Of a stretch of DNA of 64,000 nt, positions 10,100 through 20,917 are shown piece after piece. Origin of the DNA: Cherax quadricarinatus. Lineage: Eukaryota; Arthropoda; Malacostraca; Decapoda; Parastacidae. The translations under genes were made by a program, and so were the position numbers. The DNA is taken from the NCBI RefSeq assembly GCF_038502225.1, contig NC_091300.1:45041188-45105187 (forward strand). The letters run 5' to 3'. The notes beneath the pieces are model-generated. The model did no database searches. It had not been told where the DNA came from and saw only the letters and a program-made list of their open reading frames with translations. The first letter of the stretch is position 1; the number at the start of each line of letters is the position of its first letter.

Positions 10100-12283
10100 C
10101 CTATGATAGTTGAACAGGCAGTGGCATCAACTTTATCTTCAGGCATGGAATATCTAGAAAAACAGGTAGGATGTGCAACTTTGACCATCCCAAAAAATGC
10201 CTCGCCCTCATGACAAGAGGAGAATGCAACACTTCTTGCAATTTATTTCACCCTGAAATGTGTCACTTTTCATTACAGAAAACACAATGCTACAACACAC
10301 ATTGTCAGGCACTCTATCTAAAGGGGACAAGATGATACAGATCACTCAGACTGTGAGGAAACAAACAAGGGTAGCTACAACCACTGCAGCGACAGGGGTT
10401 TTTAGTGCCAGGAAGAGTAAAAAGATGGCAAGAAATTACAGAAATCGTACACCAACTCAAAACACTTCTGGAGAGGAGGCATAGTCAGTGGCCTTCACTC
10501 CAAAACAACATACTAGTGCCAGCTAACAAAGCCTCCCATATACCATCAATACGACGACATTGATCTTCGCAACTATATAGGGTATGAAGTCATCAACAAA
10601 CAATAAAATACCTTTAATCAGTGGATTGCTCAGAGTCAAATGCAATGTTTGCGACTTTCACAGAGACTCACATAAAGGATCACTTTGACAACGAAATATG
10701 GACCCCAGGTTGTAACGTATTCACATGCGACAGAATAAACAGGCAACAAGGGAGACCGGATGGGTTGGCCTGTACGTCACAGAATCACTCATTTGCTCAG
10801 AACTACTAAACACCTAAGATGATGTAGTTGAAGTTTTAACAGTAAAGCTCGAAAACCAAAACCTTGTCACCGTGGTTGTATACAAGTCTCTGGATTAAAC
10901 TTCTTAACAATTCCAGGAACAGCTTTTGAAAATTGACCACTGTCTGGAGACTCTCCTAACTCCTACCCCCAAACATCTTGCTGCTGGGGGATTTCAACTT
11001 AAGACACCTAAAGTGGAGGAGTGTAGCAAATGTTTTAGCAGAGATAACCCCAGGAGGCAGCTCAGACGAAAACTTACACACACACCTAAGTTATTAAATC
11101 TCTGCACCAAATTCTCCTTAAACCAGCAAATAATAGAGCCAACAAGACTGAAAAATACACTGGACTTAATCTTCATTAACAATGATAATCTGATATATAA
11201 CTGTATATAAGACAATACACTCAGATCACAACATATTAGAAGTACAGACATGTATGCGCAGGGCTCCTGACCAGCAAAATGTGATCAGTTATAAGGGTGT
11301 CTTCACCAAATTAAACTTCAATAACAAAAACATACAGTGGGAACATGTTAACCAATGTCATAAATGAAACAAGCTGGAAAGATATCCTAAACAACACCTT
11401 TGCCCAAAAAGAATTAACTCTGTGGCACTTGAGGTCTGCTCAAAGCACATTCCGTTAAGAAAAAGAAGATGTAAACTAGAAAGAGATGCTCCCTATACAG
11501 GCAAAGGCGAAGAATCACAGAGCTGGTGAGAGGGAGCAGTGTATCTGAAATACGAAGGAAGGAACTGGTCAAAAAAATAGCAAGTATTGAACTTAAGCTT
11601 AAGGAATCTTACAGGAAACGAGAAACTTAGAAGAATTTAAAGCCATAAATGAAACTGAAACAAACAAAATATTTATTTTATGTCAAATCTAAGGCAAAAA
11701 CAACATCCACTATTGGACTCTTGCTTAGACGAGATGGGACTTACACAGATGACAGCAAAGAAATACGAGAGATACTAAAGTCCCATTATGACTTGGTGTT
11801 TAGCGAGCCGCTAACCGGAATAAAAGTAGATAAATTAAATTATTTTTTATGACCGAGACTCAAAATTCGATCAATTAAAAAATCTTTAATATTACCTTAA
11901 CACCATAAGACTTCGAAAAGGCAATAAATGGCATGCTCATGCACTCTATCCCAGGCCCAGACTCATGGAACTCCGTGTTCATCAAAAACTGTAAGAAGCC
12001 TTCTCACGTGCCTTTAGCATTCTATGGAGAGGGAGCATGGACACAGGGGTCATCCCACATCCACTAAAAACAACAGACATAGCCCCTCTCCACAAAGGTG
12101 GCAGTAAAGCAATTGCAAAGAATTTACAGACTAATAGCATTAACATCCCATATCATAAAAATCTTTGAAAGGGTTATAAGAAGCAAGATCGCCGCTTATC
12201 TAGATACCCATCAGTTACACAACCCAGGGCAACATGGGTTTAGAGCAGGTCACCTCTGTCTCAGCTACTGGACCACTATGAGG
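10100..12283 (+). pseudogene. LINE copy 1: zinc finger, endonuclease, RT, truncated by NUMT
   Basis: Three decayed parts in order. At 10130-10320 is the end of ORF1, a Cys/His-rich region matching 15020-15195. At 10640-11250 is an endonuclease: TETHIKDHFDNEIW carries the catalytic Glu, ILLLGDFN-like sequence is degenerate near 10980, and IIEPTRLKNTLDLIFIN marks the C-terminal part, with SDHN-like sequence beyond 11220. At 11650-12280 is the RT fingers: KSHYDLVFSEPLTG, PGPDSWNSVFI and ERVIRSKIAAYLDTHQL. It stops inside the RT, just before motif A, where mitochondrial DNA begins. Multiple stops and shifts. CR1/Jockey-like by RT style. Confidence 0.85.
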
Positions 12284-12284
12284 A

Positions 12285-12490
12285 CGGTTTCTATTTATTT
12301 TTATGACTGAGTATATTAGGATTTTATTTATATAGGGGGTGTCGATTTTTTTTTTTTTTGTGGACGGGGAGGTGTTCTCAGGTTTGGGTTTTATGTGAAG
12401 TTGGTATTGGTCAGGTTTGCATTTATATGTATATGTCCTTGAAGAGATTTATTCCTCTATCTTTATTTTTTTATAGGATTTAAAATAATC
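12285..12490 (+). pseudogene. nad1: nad1 3' fragment in NUMT
   Basis: With the invertebrate mitochondrial code the plus strand reads FMTEYISILFI near 12297-12330, matching the conserved AEY region of NADH dehydrogenase subunit 1. A T-rich tract and then RFGFYVKLVLV, corresponding to the conserved PRYRYD region, follow around 12390-12430. Frameshifts break it. Only the last quarter or so of the gene is present. Confidence 0.65.
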
Positions 12491-12501
12491 TAAATTAAAT
12501 T

Positions 12502-12569
12502 AGTTATTAATTGGGGATTGGAAGAATCTTCCTTTGAATGTTTTCAAAATATTTGTTTTAAAATAAACT
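12502..12569 (-). tRNA. trnS2: Mitochondrial tRNA-Ser(UGA) pseudo-copy in NUMT
   Basis: 68 nt between nad1 and cob. The anticodon loop TTTGAAA holds UGA. The T arm folds perfectly (GGAAG / CTTCC). The acceptor stem pairs in five of seven positions, and the anticodon stem has one mismatch. The position is the expected one for trnS2. Confidence 0.75.
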
Positions 12570-13680
12570 AAATACCCAGTCGAGGAGTGAATCCTCCAGG
12601 ACAGATATTAAGGGGTTTATTACGTAATAGTATAGAATGATAAGTGTTTGTCCTGTGATAATGTAGGAGCCTTCTACAGGTCGTGCTACAAGTCATGTTA
12701 GCAGATGAATTGTGGAGACATGAATTCAAATAGAATTTGGTCGACGGTAGAAAGTCCTTGAAATTTCGGAAAGGAAGTTAAAGGTAGGATAAACAGGATT
12801 GCTACTGACAGGACGAATGCAATTACCCCTCCTAGTTTGTTGGAGATAGATCAGAGAATGGCATATGCATATAGCAAGTATCATTCAGGTTGAATGTGGA
12901 CGGGGGTAACTAAGCGGTTGGCAGGTGTGAAATTATCAGGGGTCTCCTGGAAGATAAGGGTTTGAGAGAGTTAATAAAATAGCATGAATATGACTTAAAA
13001 TCTAACGATGTCCTTGAATGTAAAGTATGCGTGGAGTGGGATTTTATCTAGTGAGGACGGTACTCCTAGGGCGTTATTAGCGCCAGACTGTTGGACTAAT
13101 AGGATGTGGACAAGGGTTGCTGCTGCGATTAAGAATGGAAACAAAGTGGAAGGTAAAAAAAATCGTGTCAAGGTAGCACTGTCTACTGCAAACTTCCCCC
13201 TCTGATTCATTGGATTAGATCTGTGCCAATGTAGGCGATAACTGAGAATAAATTTGTAATAAAAGTAGCACCTCAGAATATTTCACCTCATTGTAAGAAG
13301 TAACCTACAAAGGCTGTGGTTACAGTTATAAATAGGATTACTACTAAGATCATGCAGGTGAACAAGGGTATGGGATCTATAGTAGATTCCGCAGCCAATA
13401 TAGTACTAGATACAGATAAAGAAAAAAGAAACTCCATTTGTGTGAATAGTTCAGAATAATCACCTATTGTTTACATCGGCAGATATGAGCTACGTGTTGA
13501 GAAAGTTTGGTTAATATGGGAAGAGAAGTGGATACAGAGGAGTAGCCCTGTTGTGATGTGAGCAACTTAGCATAATCCAAAAGGCAAACCAAAATTCCAT
13601 AAAATTTAAATATTTCTTAGGATTGGTATGTCGATAAATGTTCTGTTGGGAAACTGAAATAGAGGGCAGGAATTAAATAA
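12570..13680 (-). pseudogene. cob: Cytochrome b pseudo-copy in NUMT
   Basis: Minus-strand fragments cover nearly the whole of cytochrome b, the quinol-oxidising subunit of complex III. From N to C: HFIDIPILRNI and LWNFGLPFGLC (near 13560-13640); ITTGLLLCIHFSSHIN; a poorer stretch; [20 protein letters not shown] and [14 protein letters not shown] (13060-13200); [39 protein letters not shown] (12890-12960); [34 protein letters not shown]; and ARPVEGSYIITGQTLIILYY (near 12640-12690). Frameshifts and stops between blocks show it is not functional. Confidence 0.92.
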
Positions 13681-13752
13681 AGACGAAGTCATTTGTTTTT
13701 TTTATTATGAAATTTCTATTTGACCTAATGAATATTTTGTAGATAAATGTCA

Positions 13753-13766
13753 GTATATATATATAT

Positions 13767-13826
<60 letters not shown>
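13753..13826. repeat. (AT)n microsatellite
   Basis: About 74 bp of AT repeats at the left edge of a MITE-like element. Confidence 0.95.
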
Positions 13827-13827
<1 letters not shown>

Positions 13828-14208
13828 GTCGTGCCGAATATGTAAAACTGGTCAATTAGCAAGAACTCATTTAAAATTAAGTCCTTTCTAAAATTTTCTC
13901 TTTTACGTTTAAAGATATATTTTTTTCATTGATGTTAATGTAAAAAAAATTAATTTTGCTCCAAAAGAATCTTAGAAAACTTACCTAACCTTATTATAAC
14001 AAGAACAATTTATTTTAGCCTAACCCAACTAAATATATTTTAGATTTGTTTACAATAATTTAATACTAAACAGAGTGAAATATATTTTTTTCGTTAGGTT
14101 CAGAATGATTTTGGCGAAATTATTGCATACACAAATTTCCGCTTGTCCTATATGGCAAGATGAACGTTGCTATTTAAGTCAAGATGGCAAGTTCTGCCTA
14201 TTCGGCAC

Positions 14209-14212
<4 letters not shown>
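13827..14212 (+). mobile_element. MITE-like element copy 1, 386 bp
   Basis: Bounded by TGTCGTGCCGAATA and the inverted ctattcggcacaaca, a terminal inverted repeat of about 14 bp. No coding capacity. A close copy lies at 62327-62716. It sits between an (AT)n tract and a (CA)n(TA)n tract, so a TA target is plausible, as for Tc1/mariner-type MITEs. Confidence 0.7.

Positions 14213-14296
<84 letters not shown>
14208..14296. repeat. (CA)n(TA)n microsatellite
   Basis: CA repeats pass directly into TA repeats at the right edge of the MITE-like element. Confidence 0.95.
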
Positions 14297-14298
<2 letters not shown>

Positions 14299-14405
14299 CT
14301 TTTGTAAGTCTATCTAGCTAGCCTACCCAGAAGAACTGTTAAAGATAATTAAATACTTTTAGAAGTTATACACTAGCTAGTTAGGAGAGTTGAAAAGTGC
14401 TGTAA

Positions 14406-17060
14406 ATGACCACCTCTACGAAAATGTGTGTAGTCTGCAGAAAGGATAACAGACGAAGTCATGCCTGGATTGCACGCAATCTCTGTGGTAAATGGTCCCA
14501 TGGGTCATGCTGGAACCTTAAACCAGCGACCACTTTTCATATTAAATCTAGAAACGTTTTTGGATCTGCTCAAACGAGATACACCTGGATGAGGAAATTA
14601 CATCTATATTAAGAGACAAGAACACCAATAAAATATCCTTCTTGAAAGACATGTCAGCCTGGTATGACAGCTGGGAAAATAAAATGGGTGGGTTGGAGGT
14701 GTCTTGGAGGACAGTGCTCCAGAGGGTGCTAGTGTTGTCCTGGAGAACAGTGCACCAAATGGAGATAGTGGCCCTGGTGATGAAACAGGTATAGATAAGG
14801 CTGTTCAGTTTAGAGAGGTGCAAAATAGTGATACTGATGGAGATGGAACAAAAGGGGATGATGCCTCGAGAAATAGTGTTGACACATTACAAGTAAAAAC
14901 TGGTGGTAGCGCTGATGTCCATACAGGGGAGGTAGGTACCGGCAATCAGAAAAAATGAACCAACATGAATGTAGCCACCAAAAATCCTAGCAAACAAAAC
15001 TCCAATCTATGCAAATTCTATGCCTTGGGCGTCTGCAGGCATGGTATATCTGGTAAAACAGGTGGTACAGGCACCTTTGACCATCCCAAAAAATGTCACA
15101 CCATGACAACAGGAGGGTGCAACTTCCCTTCCTGTAACTTATTTCACCCCGAAATGTGTCACTCGTCACTTCGTGAATGAAAATGCTACAACGTATACTG
15201 CCAGGCACATCATCTAATGGGGAGAAGACACAGACCAGCCAGACTACTGAAAAAAAAGAGGGGAGCCATAAACTCTCCAGAGAAGGAGGTTTTTCAGTGC
15301 CAGGAAGGAAAAAAGACTGGCAAGAAATGACGGAAATCTTACACAAAATGAGTGAGATAATAAAGTCCCAATACGACTCAGTGTTCAGCGAGCCGCTGCC
15401 CAGACTAAGGGTCGACAATCCAAATGAATTCTCTTTCAACGAGACCCAAAATTTGGTCATCTCAAAAATCTATGATATGATCCTAACACCACAAGACTTT
15501 GAAAAGGCAATAAATGACAAGCCCATGCACTCTGCCCCAGGCCCAGACTCATGGAACTCCGTGTTCATTACGAACCGCAAAAAGTCCCTGTCACGACCTT
15601 CAGCATTCTATGGAGAGGGAGCATGGACACAGTGGTCATCCCACACTCCCTGAAAACAGCAGACATAGCCCCACTCTACGAAGATGGCAGTAAAGCAATT
15701 GCAAAGAACTACAGACCGATAGCACTAACATCCCATATCATAAAAATCTTTGAAAGGGTACTAAGAAGCAAGATCGCCAACCACCTAGATACCCATCAAC
15801 TACACATCCCAGGGCAACACGGGTTTAGAGCACGTCGCTCCTGCCTGTCTCAGCTACTGGACCACTATGACAAGGTCCTGGATGCTACAGAGGATAAATA
15901 AAATACAGATGTATTCACAGGCTCTGCAAAAGCCTTCGACAAGTGTGACCATGGTGTAATAGCACACAAAATGCATGATAAAGGACTAACAAGAAAAGTT
16001 AGTAGATGGATCTATAACTTCCTGACAAATAAAACACAAAGAGTAATTGTAAACAAAGTAAAGTCCGAGGCAACTACGGTGAAAAGCTCTGTTTCATAAG
16101 GCACAGTAATCTCTCCCATCCTCTTCCTCATACTCATATCTGACATAGAGATGTAAGCCATAGCTCCGTGTCATCCTTTGTAGATGACACCCGAATTGCC
16201 ATGACAGTGACCTCCATCGAAGACATCGCAAGGCTCCAAACTGACATCAACCAAATCTACAAATGGTCCACTCAAAACAATATGAAGTTCAGTGAAGAGA
16301 AATTTCAACTACTCAGATATGGAAAACTGGACCTGGGAGTGATAATGGAAAACTAGTCCTGGGAGTGATAATGGAAAACTAGTCCTGGGAGTGATAATGG
16401 AAAACTGGACCTGGGAGTGATAAAGGAAAACTAGTCCTGGGAGTGATAATGTTGGAGGATGTCTGTCACCTTCAAAGATCACAAGAGTGTATCTACCATA
16501 TCTACTACAAAAATGATAGAATCGATAATTTGAATCTTCAAAACTTTTTTTTTACATATTTTATTTAAAATCTTCAAAACGAGGGATGCTAAGCCCATGA
16601 TTTTCTTCAAATTACTTGTTCTCTCTAGGTTTGAATACTGCTGTACACTAACTTCCCCTGTCGAGGGAGGTGAAATTGCTAACCTGAAGAATGTAGAGAG
16701 AACCTTCACGGCACACATAAGTACGATAAAGCACTTAAATTACTGGCAACGGTTGAAGTCCCTTGATTTATACTCCCTGGAATGCAGGCGAGATACATGA
16801 TAATATGCACATGGAAAATCCTAGAGGGGTTAGTACAAAATATGCACTCGAAAAGACTCGGCAAGAGATGTAACATCCCCCAATGAAAAGCAGGAAGGCT
16901 CGAGTACGCTAAGAGAAAACAAAGTAAGTGTCAGAGGCCCAAGACTGTTCAACTGCCTTCTAGCATACGTAAGGGGGGTTACCGACAGACCCCTAGCTAT
17001 CATCAAGAAGGGCCTGGACAGGCACCTAAAGTCGATACCTGATCAGCTGGGCTGTGGTTG
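14406..17060 (+). pseudogene. LINE copy 2: ORF1 zinc fingers joined to RT, endonuclease lost
   Basis: Same family as 10100-12283. ORF1 begins near 14406 with a PHD-like Cys/His pattern: CVVCRKDN, then NLCGKWSHGSCWNL. An acidic linker follows, then LCKFYALGVCRHG, FDHPKKCH, GGCNFPSCNLFHPEMCH, a second Cys/His cluster (about 15015-15170). The sequence then jumps at about 15345 into RT: SQYDSVFSEPLPRLRV, PGPDSWNSVFI, NYRPIALTSHIIKIFERV, GFRARRSCLSQLLDHYD, motif A AKAFDKCDH, and motif C SSFVDDTRIA (16168-16200). The whole endonuclease is missing. The C-terminal part (FFKLLVLSRFEYCC) follows from about 16597. Stops and shifts throughout. Confidence 0.88.
16328..16455 (+). repeat. 26-bp tandem repeat inside LINE RT
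   Basis: Five copies of a 26-bp unit with core cctgggagtgataatggaaa, alternating ctggac and ctagtc. It lies just after RT motif C of LINE copy 2 and interrupts its frame. Confidence 0.9.
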
Positions 17061-17185
17061 TGGTTCTTACGTCGGTTTACGTGCGGCCAGGAGCAACAGC
17101 CTGGTTGATCAGACCTTGATTTACCGCGAGGCCTGGTCACAAATCGGGCCGCGGGGGCGTTGACCCCCAAACCCCTCTCCAGGCA
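17041..17185 (+). mobile_element. LINE 3' end
   Basis: GC-rich end segment with gatcagctgggctgtggt, gtgcggccaggagcaacagc and gggccgcgggggcgttgac. I recall this as the common 3' end of decapod LINEs; here it follows the RT of copy 2 directly. Confidence 0.6.
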
Positions 17186-18088
17186 TACTCAATATATCTT
17201 GCAGGTCTTCATCAACTCAGGAGACCTCCCCGGAAAGTTCGATACGGTTTCCAGCAACTGACACAAAAATCCCCGTCAGAGGGAAGCATCCAGCAAGCTC
17301 GTTGTCCTTATTGTTCACAGCCTTCAGGCATTGTCATTACTTAAGTTAATATTTTCGTGACGATCTTCAGTACCTCAATTCTAATTATGTAATACTTAGC
17401 GGCAAATATTTAATTGCCACCCTCCTTCCTAAAGGGCAACCAGTAATTCACAACTCATTAAAAGCACAACTCAGCCAAGCCAAGTCTCTCAGTTTGACAG
17501 ACTTGGCATCTGGTTAAGTGGGGATACGCATTCTTACATAGTAGTGACAATTATAAATATAAATAATTCTTTTTTCTGCAGTATGCAGGTAATTTACTTT
17601 ACATGTAATGAAATATTGTTAGGCGCACAAGAAAGCCATGGGGCACTACATTATCAACGTCCAGCTACTGTCACCCATGCCTAGCTGTAACCTTCTCCAT
17701 GGAGCCCATCAAGCCGAGCACATTTGTTAGTCACCAAGTCATTTCTGCATGTAACCTACAGGTACAGTGCACTCACTCATACACGGTAATACCTTCCGCT
17801 AGCCTGCCAGGAATACGACCATATGAGAAATTTGCTGATATGGGATATGTTCACCCAGAAGAACTTGATGAGCATAATTAGGTACCTATTGAACTTTTAG
17901 TATGCTTTTCCGCACACAAGTCTTGCTTTGCCTGTACACAGCAATTAGTTGTAAATGAAGGAGGCTGGGCCTTACCTGACCAGTAAAGTCAACAAGTTGG
18001 TTTATACCACAATAGCACCACTCCCGCTAGTGTTTGAGTAGATACTATGACATACCACCTCTGCTAGTGAGAGTATTACGCAGGGCAC
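17186..18088. other. No recognised gene
   Basis: Mixed sequence. A 60-codon frame at 17699-17881 shows no known domain. Around 18000-18075 the phrases ctagtgtttgagtagatact and accacctctgctagtgag resemble the decayed minisatellite at 49690-50145. Confidence 0.45.
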
Positions 18089-18205
18089 AGTAGAAAATAT
18101 GTGTATGATAACGCTCCATTAATAATGTCAGTGATGGGATTTGTTCTGAAACTGGATGCGTATTGGTCCTGAAGAGTAGCCAGGACAGGACGATGTAAGG
18201 TACGC
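18089..18205 (+). repeat. Dispersed repeat shared with 49098-49200
   Basis: The phrases gtagaaaatatgtgtatga, ccattaataatgtcagtgat and gaagagtagccaggacagga occur in both places in the same order, with small indels. Class unknown. Confidence 0.7.
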
Positions 18206-18234
18206 ATGTGTCCTCCACAGAGACTACACGGGGC

Positions 18235-18425
18235 ATTTGATGAACTGGAATGAGGCACAACTCGTTCTCACCGAACCAGACCTCAGACGCCGACGGTGCC
18301 TAGAAGCCTCACTAATCGCCGTCACCGACACTATAGAACGCAACACTGGAAACTACAAAATTTCAAAAACATTGGCATACATGATACTTAAGTACCACCA
18401 ACCCAACAACACAGGAGTCACATGA
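18235..18425 (+). pseudogene. Penelope-like element C-terminal end
   Basis: The frame reads MNWNEAQLVLTEPDLRRRR, then CLEASLIAVTDTIERNTGNY, then KISKTLAYMIL. This matches the segment after the GIY-YIG endonuclease in PLE proteins (a W near the start, R and E in the middle, an Asn-rich end). The RT and the GIY-YIG core are absent. A PLE terminal repeat with a hammerhead-like core follows at 18540, after a short CR1 tail. Confidence 0.6.
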
Positions 18426-18467
18426 TTTCATCGTCTACCCGTCCTCATCATAGGCAGAGGTTGTTTT

Positions 18468-18535
18468 GATAAGGACCTGCCTCGCATGGGCCAGTAGGCC
18501 TTCTACAGTGTTCCTCCATTCTTATGTTCTTATGA
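18468..18535 (+). mobile_element. CR1-type LINE 3' tail
   Basis: Contains acctgcctcgcatgggccag, taggccttct and cattcttatgttcttatg, the last 65 bp or so of the element at 50823-52695. It is a severely 5'-truncated insertion lying between two PLE parts. Confidence 0.8.
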
Positions 18536-18539
18536 CATT

Positions 18540-18733
18540 CCTCAGGTCACGTGCGTCACATCTCACTCTCCGCCTATATATATAATGTCTTTCTACCTCT
18601 GTATGTTAGAAGTGATCAAGGTCCCAGGACCGAAACGTTTTCTAATAAATATGTTATAGTGTTTGCTTACGTGTCTTTCTAAACCAACTTGTCGGTATTT
18701 ATTACCAAGGTTTATACCAATAATTACGTTACA
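18540..18733 (+). mobile_element. Penelope-like terminal repeat
   Basis: Follows the PLE C-terminal end. Includes a hammerhead-like core at 18612-18637 and the phrases tgtttgcttacgtgtctttc and gtatttattaccaaggttta, both found inverted at 8709-8812. Confidence 0.65.
18612..18637 (+). ncRNA. Hammerhead-like ribozyme core
   Basis: GTGATCAAGGTCC, a two-base loop, then GGACCGAAACG. Stem II (GGTCC / GGACC) pairs fully and GAAAC is intact. The first box reads GTGATCA instead of CUGAUGA. The NUH cleavage site was not identified. Confidence 0.45.
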
Positions 18734-18751
18734 TGGAGGTCATTCCCGGGA
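18734..18751 (+). other. Possible tRNA primer-binding site
   Basis: TGGAGGTCATTCCCGGGA starts with TGG, as a site complementary to a tRNA CCA end would, and lies about 300 bp upstream of a Gag-like frame. The matching tRNA was not identified. Confidence 0.3.
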
Positions 18752-19038
18752 TAATTATTAATTTTAGAATGATAATTCACATTTCAAACTTGGAGAGACA
18801 ATATTTAAAGGAAGGATTTATTTTAAAATATTAATAGTAATAAATTGTTTTTTTTTCAGGTGTAATTAATAAACAGTTTTTTCTGCCTCTTTTTTTTTTT
18901 TTTTGTTTTTTGTTCAGTTTAATGATTTAGGGAGTTATTAAAAAAAAAATTCTCTGTGAATATAATAATTTAGAGTATTTGTTATGTTTTGTGGTTTATT
19001 TTATTTAAGTAATTATAAGTAATTTCTGCAAGTGTTTT

Positions 19039-19267
19039 GTGTTTTTAATTACGAAGATGTGTGTAAGTGGCAGAGATTGTAGTGTTGAGAGGCGTCTGGC
19101 AGGAGATCCTGGATCAAACACCACTACTAATAATAAGAGTAATGAAGCACAAATTTTAAGGTTGAAATTAGCCCTAATTAGGGATAATTTCAACCTCAGT
19201 CAACGGATTGATCGTACAAAGATCCGGGAAGAAAGAGAGTTAGAAATCCTTAAGGCTAAAGAGCGAG

Positions 19268-19337
<70 letters not shown>

Positions 19338-20650
19338 TTTAATAAAAACGGAACAATTAACGGGGTAGACATATTTAATTTGGATCAAACAATTAAATGT
19401 CCCAAAATTTTAGGAAAAAGATCCTGATTTTTTTTACATTACTTGGAAAAAAAAAAACAGTAAAATCGCAGAAGTGGCCAGACAGTAACTGGGCCACATT
19501 AGCAAGAACCCAGTTAATTGGTAAAGGGTTACAAACTGTTAGCTGTCTAGATGAACATGAATTTTCAGATTATGAGAAGTTGAAGGATGTTGTGTTACTG
19601 GTTTATCAGATATTGCCAGAGAGGTGCAGGCAGAAATTTAGAGGTTTAAAGTTTGAGGAAGGACAATCCTTGGTGGGGTATGGGAAGGAGATGTCGCTGC
19701 TGACGAAGTGGTGCCGCTCCAAGGATTATTGTAGGTGATTATGAAGGTGTATTGACTTAAATTTTATTAGAGGATCTTATGAGCAGTTTACCTCCTGACT
19801 TTATGGTATATTTTACGGAAAAAGATTTTATTGATTTTAACCATGATCCAGACTTGGTTGAAAGGTTTTTAGCTAACAATAATTTAGTTAACAATTTTTC
19901 TCCAAATAGGAGTAAAAAATTTTACAGGTGTAAGTCAAAAATTTTCCAGCATCATAATCTAAGAAGTTTTCAGCCCACTTGCCACCAGAATCCTGGTTCC
20001 CAGGATTTAAGTTCGCTTCTCGGTTACTTGCTCAGAGAAATGGTAACTCAGCTTAAGGTTTAAGAAAACAAGGAACAGGTAGGAAAAATGTAGTTCCCCA
20101 GGGACAGAGGACTCAGCCTATTCCAAATGGGTATGAGAAATTTAAATCTAATTTTTATACTTACTGTAAAAAAGGGCCACAAGCAGCAATTTTGCAGAAA
20201 GATGCTTAGCGACCAGGCTGCTGCACAGGCTTCACAATTAAGTATACAAGTTAAACACACGGTAGCCAGTTCTGAAATTTTACCTCAAAGTATACCAGAA
20301 AGTCCACCTGTTTTAGACCCTCGGATGGAGGGGAAGCACTCTGGAATCATTAAGTCATTAGTTAGGTGAGGATGGTAATGCTTTCCCCTCGGAGTTTTTC
20401 TCAGCTTTAGAGGCAGTTTGGCTAAAATGAGGTGGATAGCAAGAGTTAACCAGCCTGCCAGTCTGACCAGGATTACAATGTAGGACCATGAGGCGATGCT
20501 ACATGATCTGGAGGCTTGAGAGGTGGTATTGGCATTGTACCCAATTCCTGGTAATGGTGTGATAACTAGGAGCAGTGAATGGTACTGGTGGTGGATAACG
20601 TCTCTGATGAACATAAAATCCACACACCTGATCAGAAAATGACAAAGTAA
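19039..20650 (+). pseudogene. gag: Gag-like remnant of an LTR retrotransposon
   Basis: An N-terminal part at 19039-19370 (RDCSVERRLAGDP, then a charged helix) is broken by a (GA)n expansion. From 19400 the frame reads FFTLLGKKK, then SQKWPDSNWATLARTQLIG, then DYEKLKDVVLLVYQ and RCRQKFRGLKFEEGQ, the pattern of a SCAN-like capsid C-terminal domain seen in Ty3/Gypsy Gag. After a frameshift, SSLPPDFMVYFTEKD follows (19779 on). Near 20140-20215 a zinc-knuckle-like stretch KKGHKQQFCRK lacks its first cysteine. Protease and RT were not found; a satellite array begins at 20918. Confidence 0.75.
19260..19335. repeat. (GA)n microsatellite in Gag
   Basis: About 38 GA units inside the Gag-like frame, giving an Arg-Glu run before a stop. 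Confidence 0.95.
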
Positions 20651-20917
20651 TATGCAACATTAACAAGTTAAGTGGTTTGATGTTGGATCAGAAATCTGAG
20701 ATGACTAATGCTATAGTGAAAGGTAAAGTACAGGACTGAAAAGTGTAGGTTTGTTTTTGGTAAGAAAAGGCTCAACCACTGTGGAGCTTTGAAAACGTGT
20801 TTTGTGATATTAGTAAAGGGAGCATGAATCCCCATGAGGTAAAGTTGTTGTGGGAAGAGATGAGGTGTATGAGGGAAGAGGTGAAAATTTTCAAGATATT
20901 ATGACTGTAGTCAGCGA
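20651..20917. other. Tail of Gag-like region, undefined
   Basis: No domain recognised. It may be the continuation of the retroelement; the array follows without a gap. Confidence 0.4.

Larger units (their letters stand above)
12284..13680. other. Nuclear mitochondrial insertion (nad1-trnS2-cob)
   Basis: A block of about 1.4 kb holds, in mitochondrial order, the 3' part of nad1 (plus strand), trnS2 (minus strand) and nearly all of cob (minus strand). The order and orientation match the ancestral pancrustacean mitochondrial genome. Reading needs the invertebrate mitochondrial code (TGA Trp, AGG Ser) and meets frameshifts, so it is a nuclear pseudo-copy. The left junction with LINE copy 1 is near 12283. 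Confidence 0.9.

Noticed and set aside
12995..13205. Short plus- and minus-strand frames as host genes
   Set aside because: The minus-strand frame is a piece of cytochrome b within the NUMT; the plus-strand one is its shadow.
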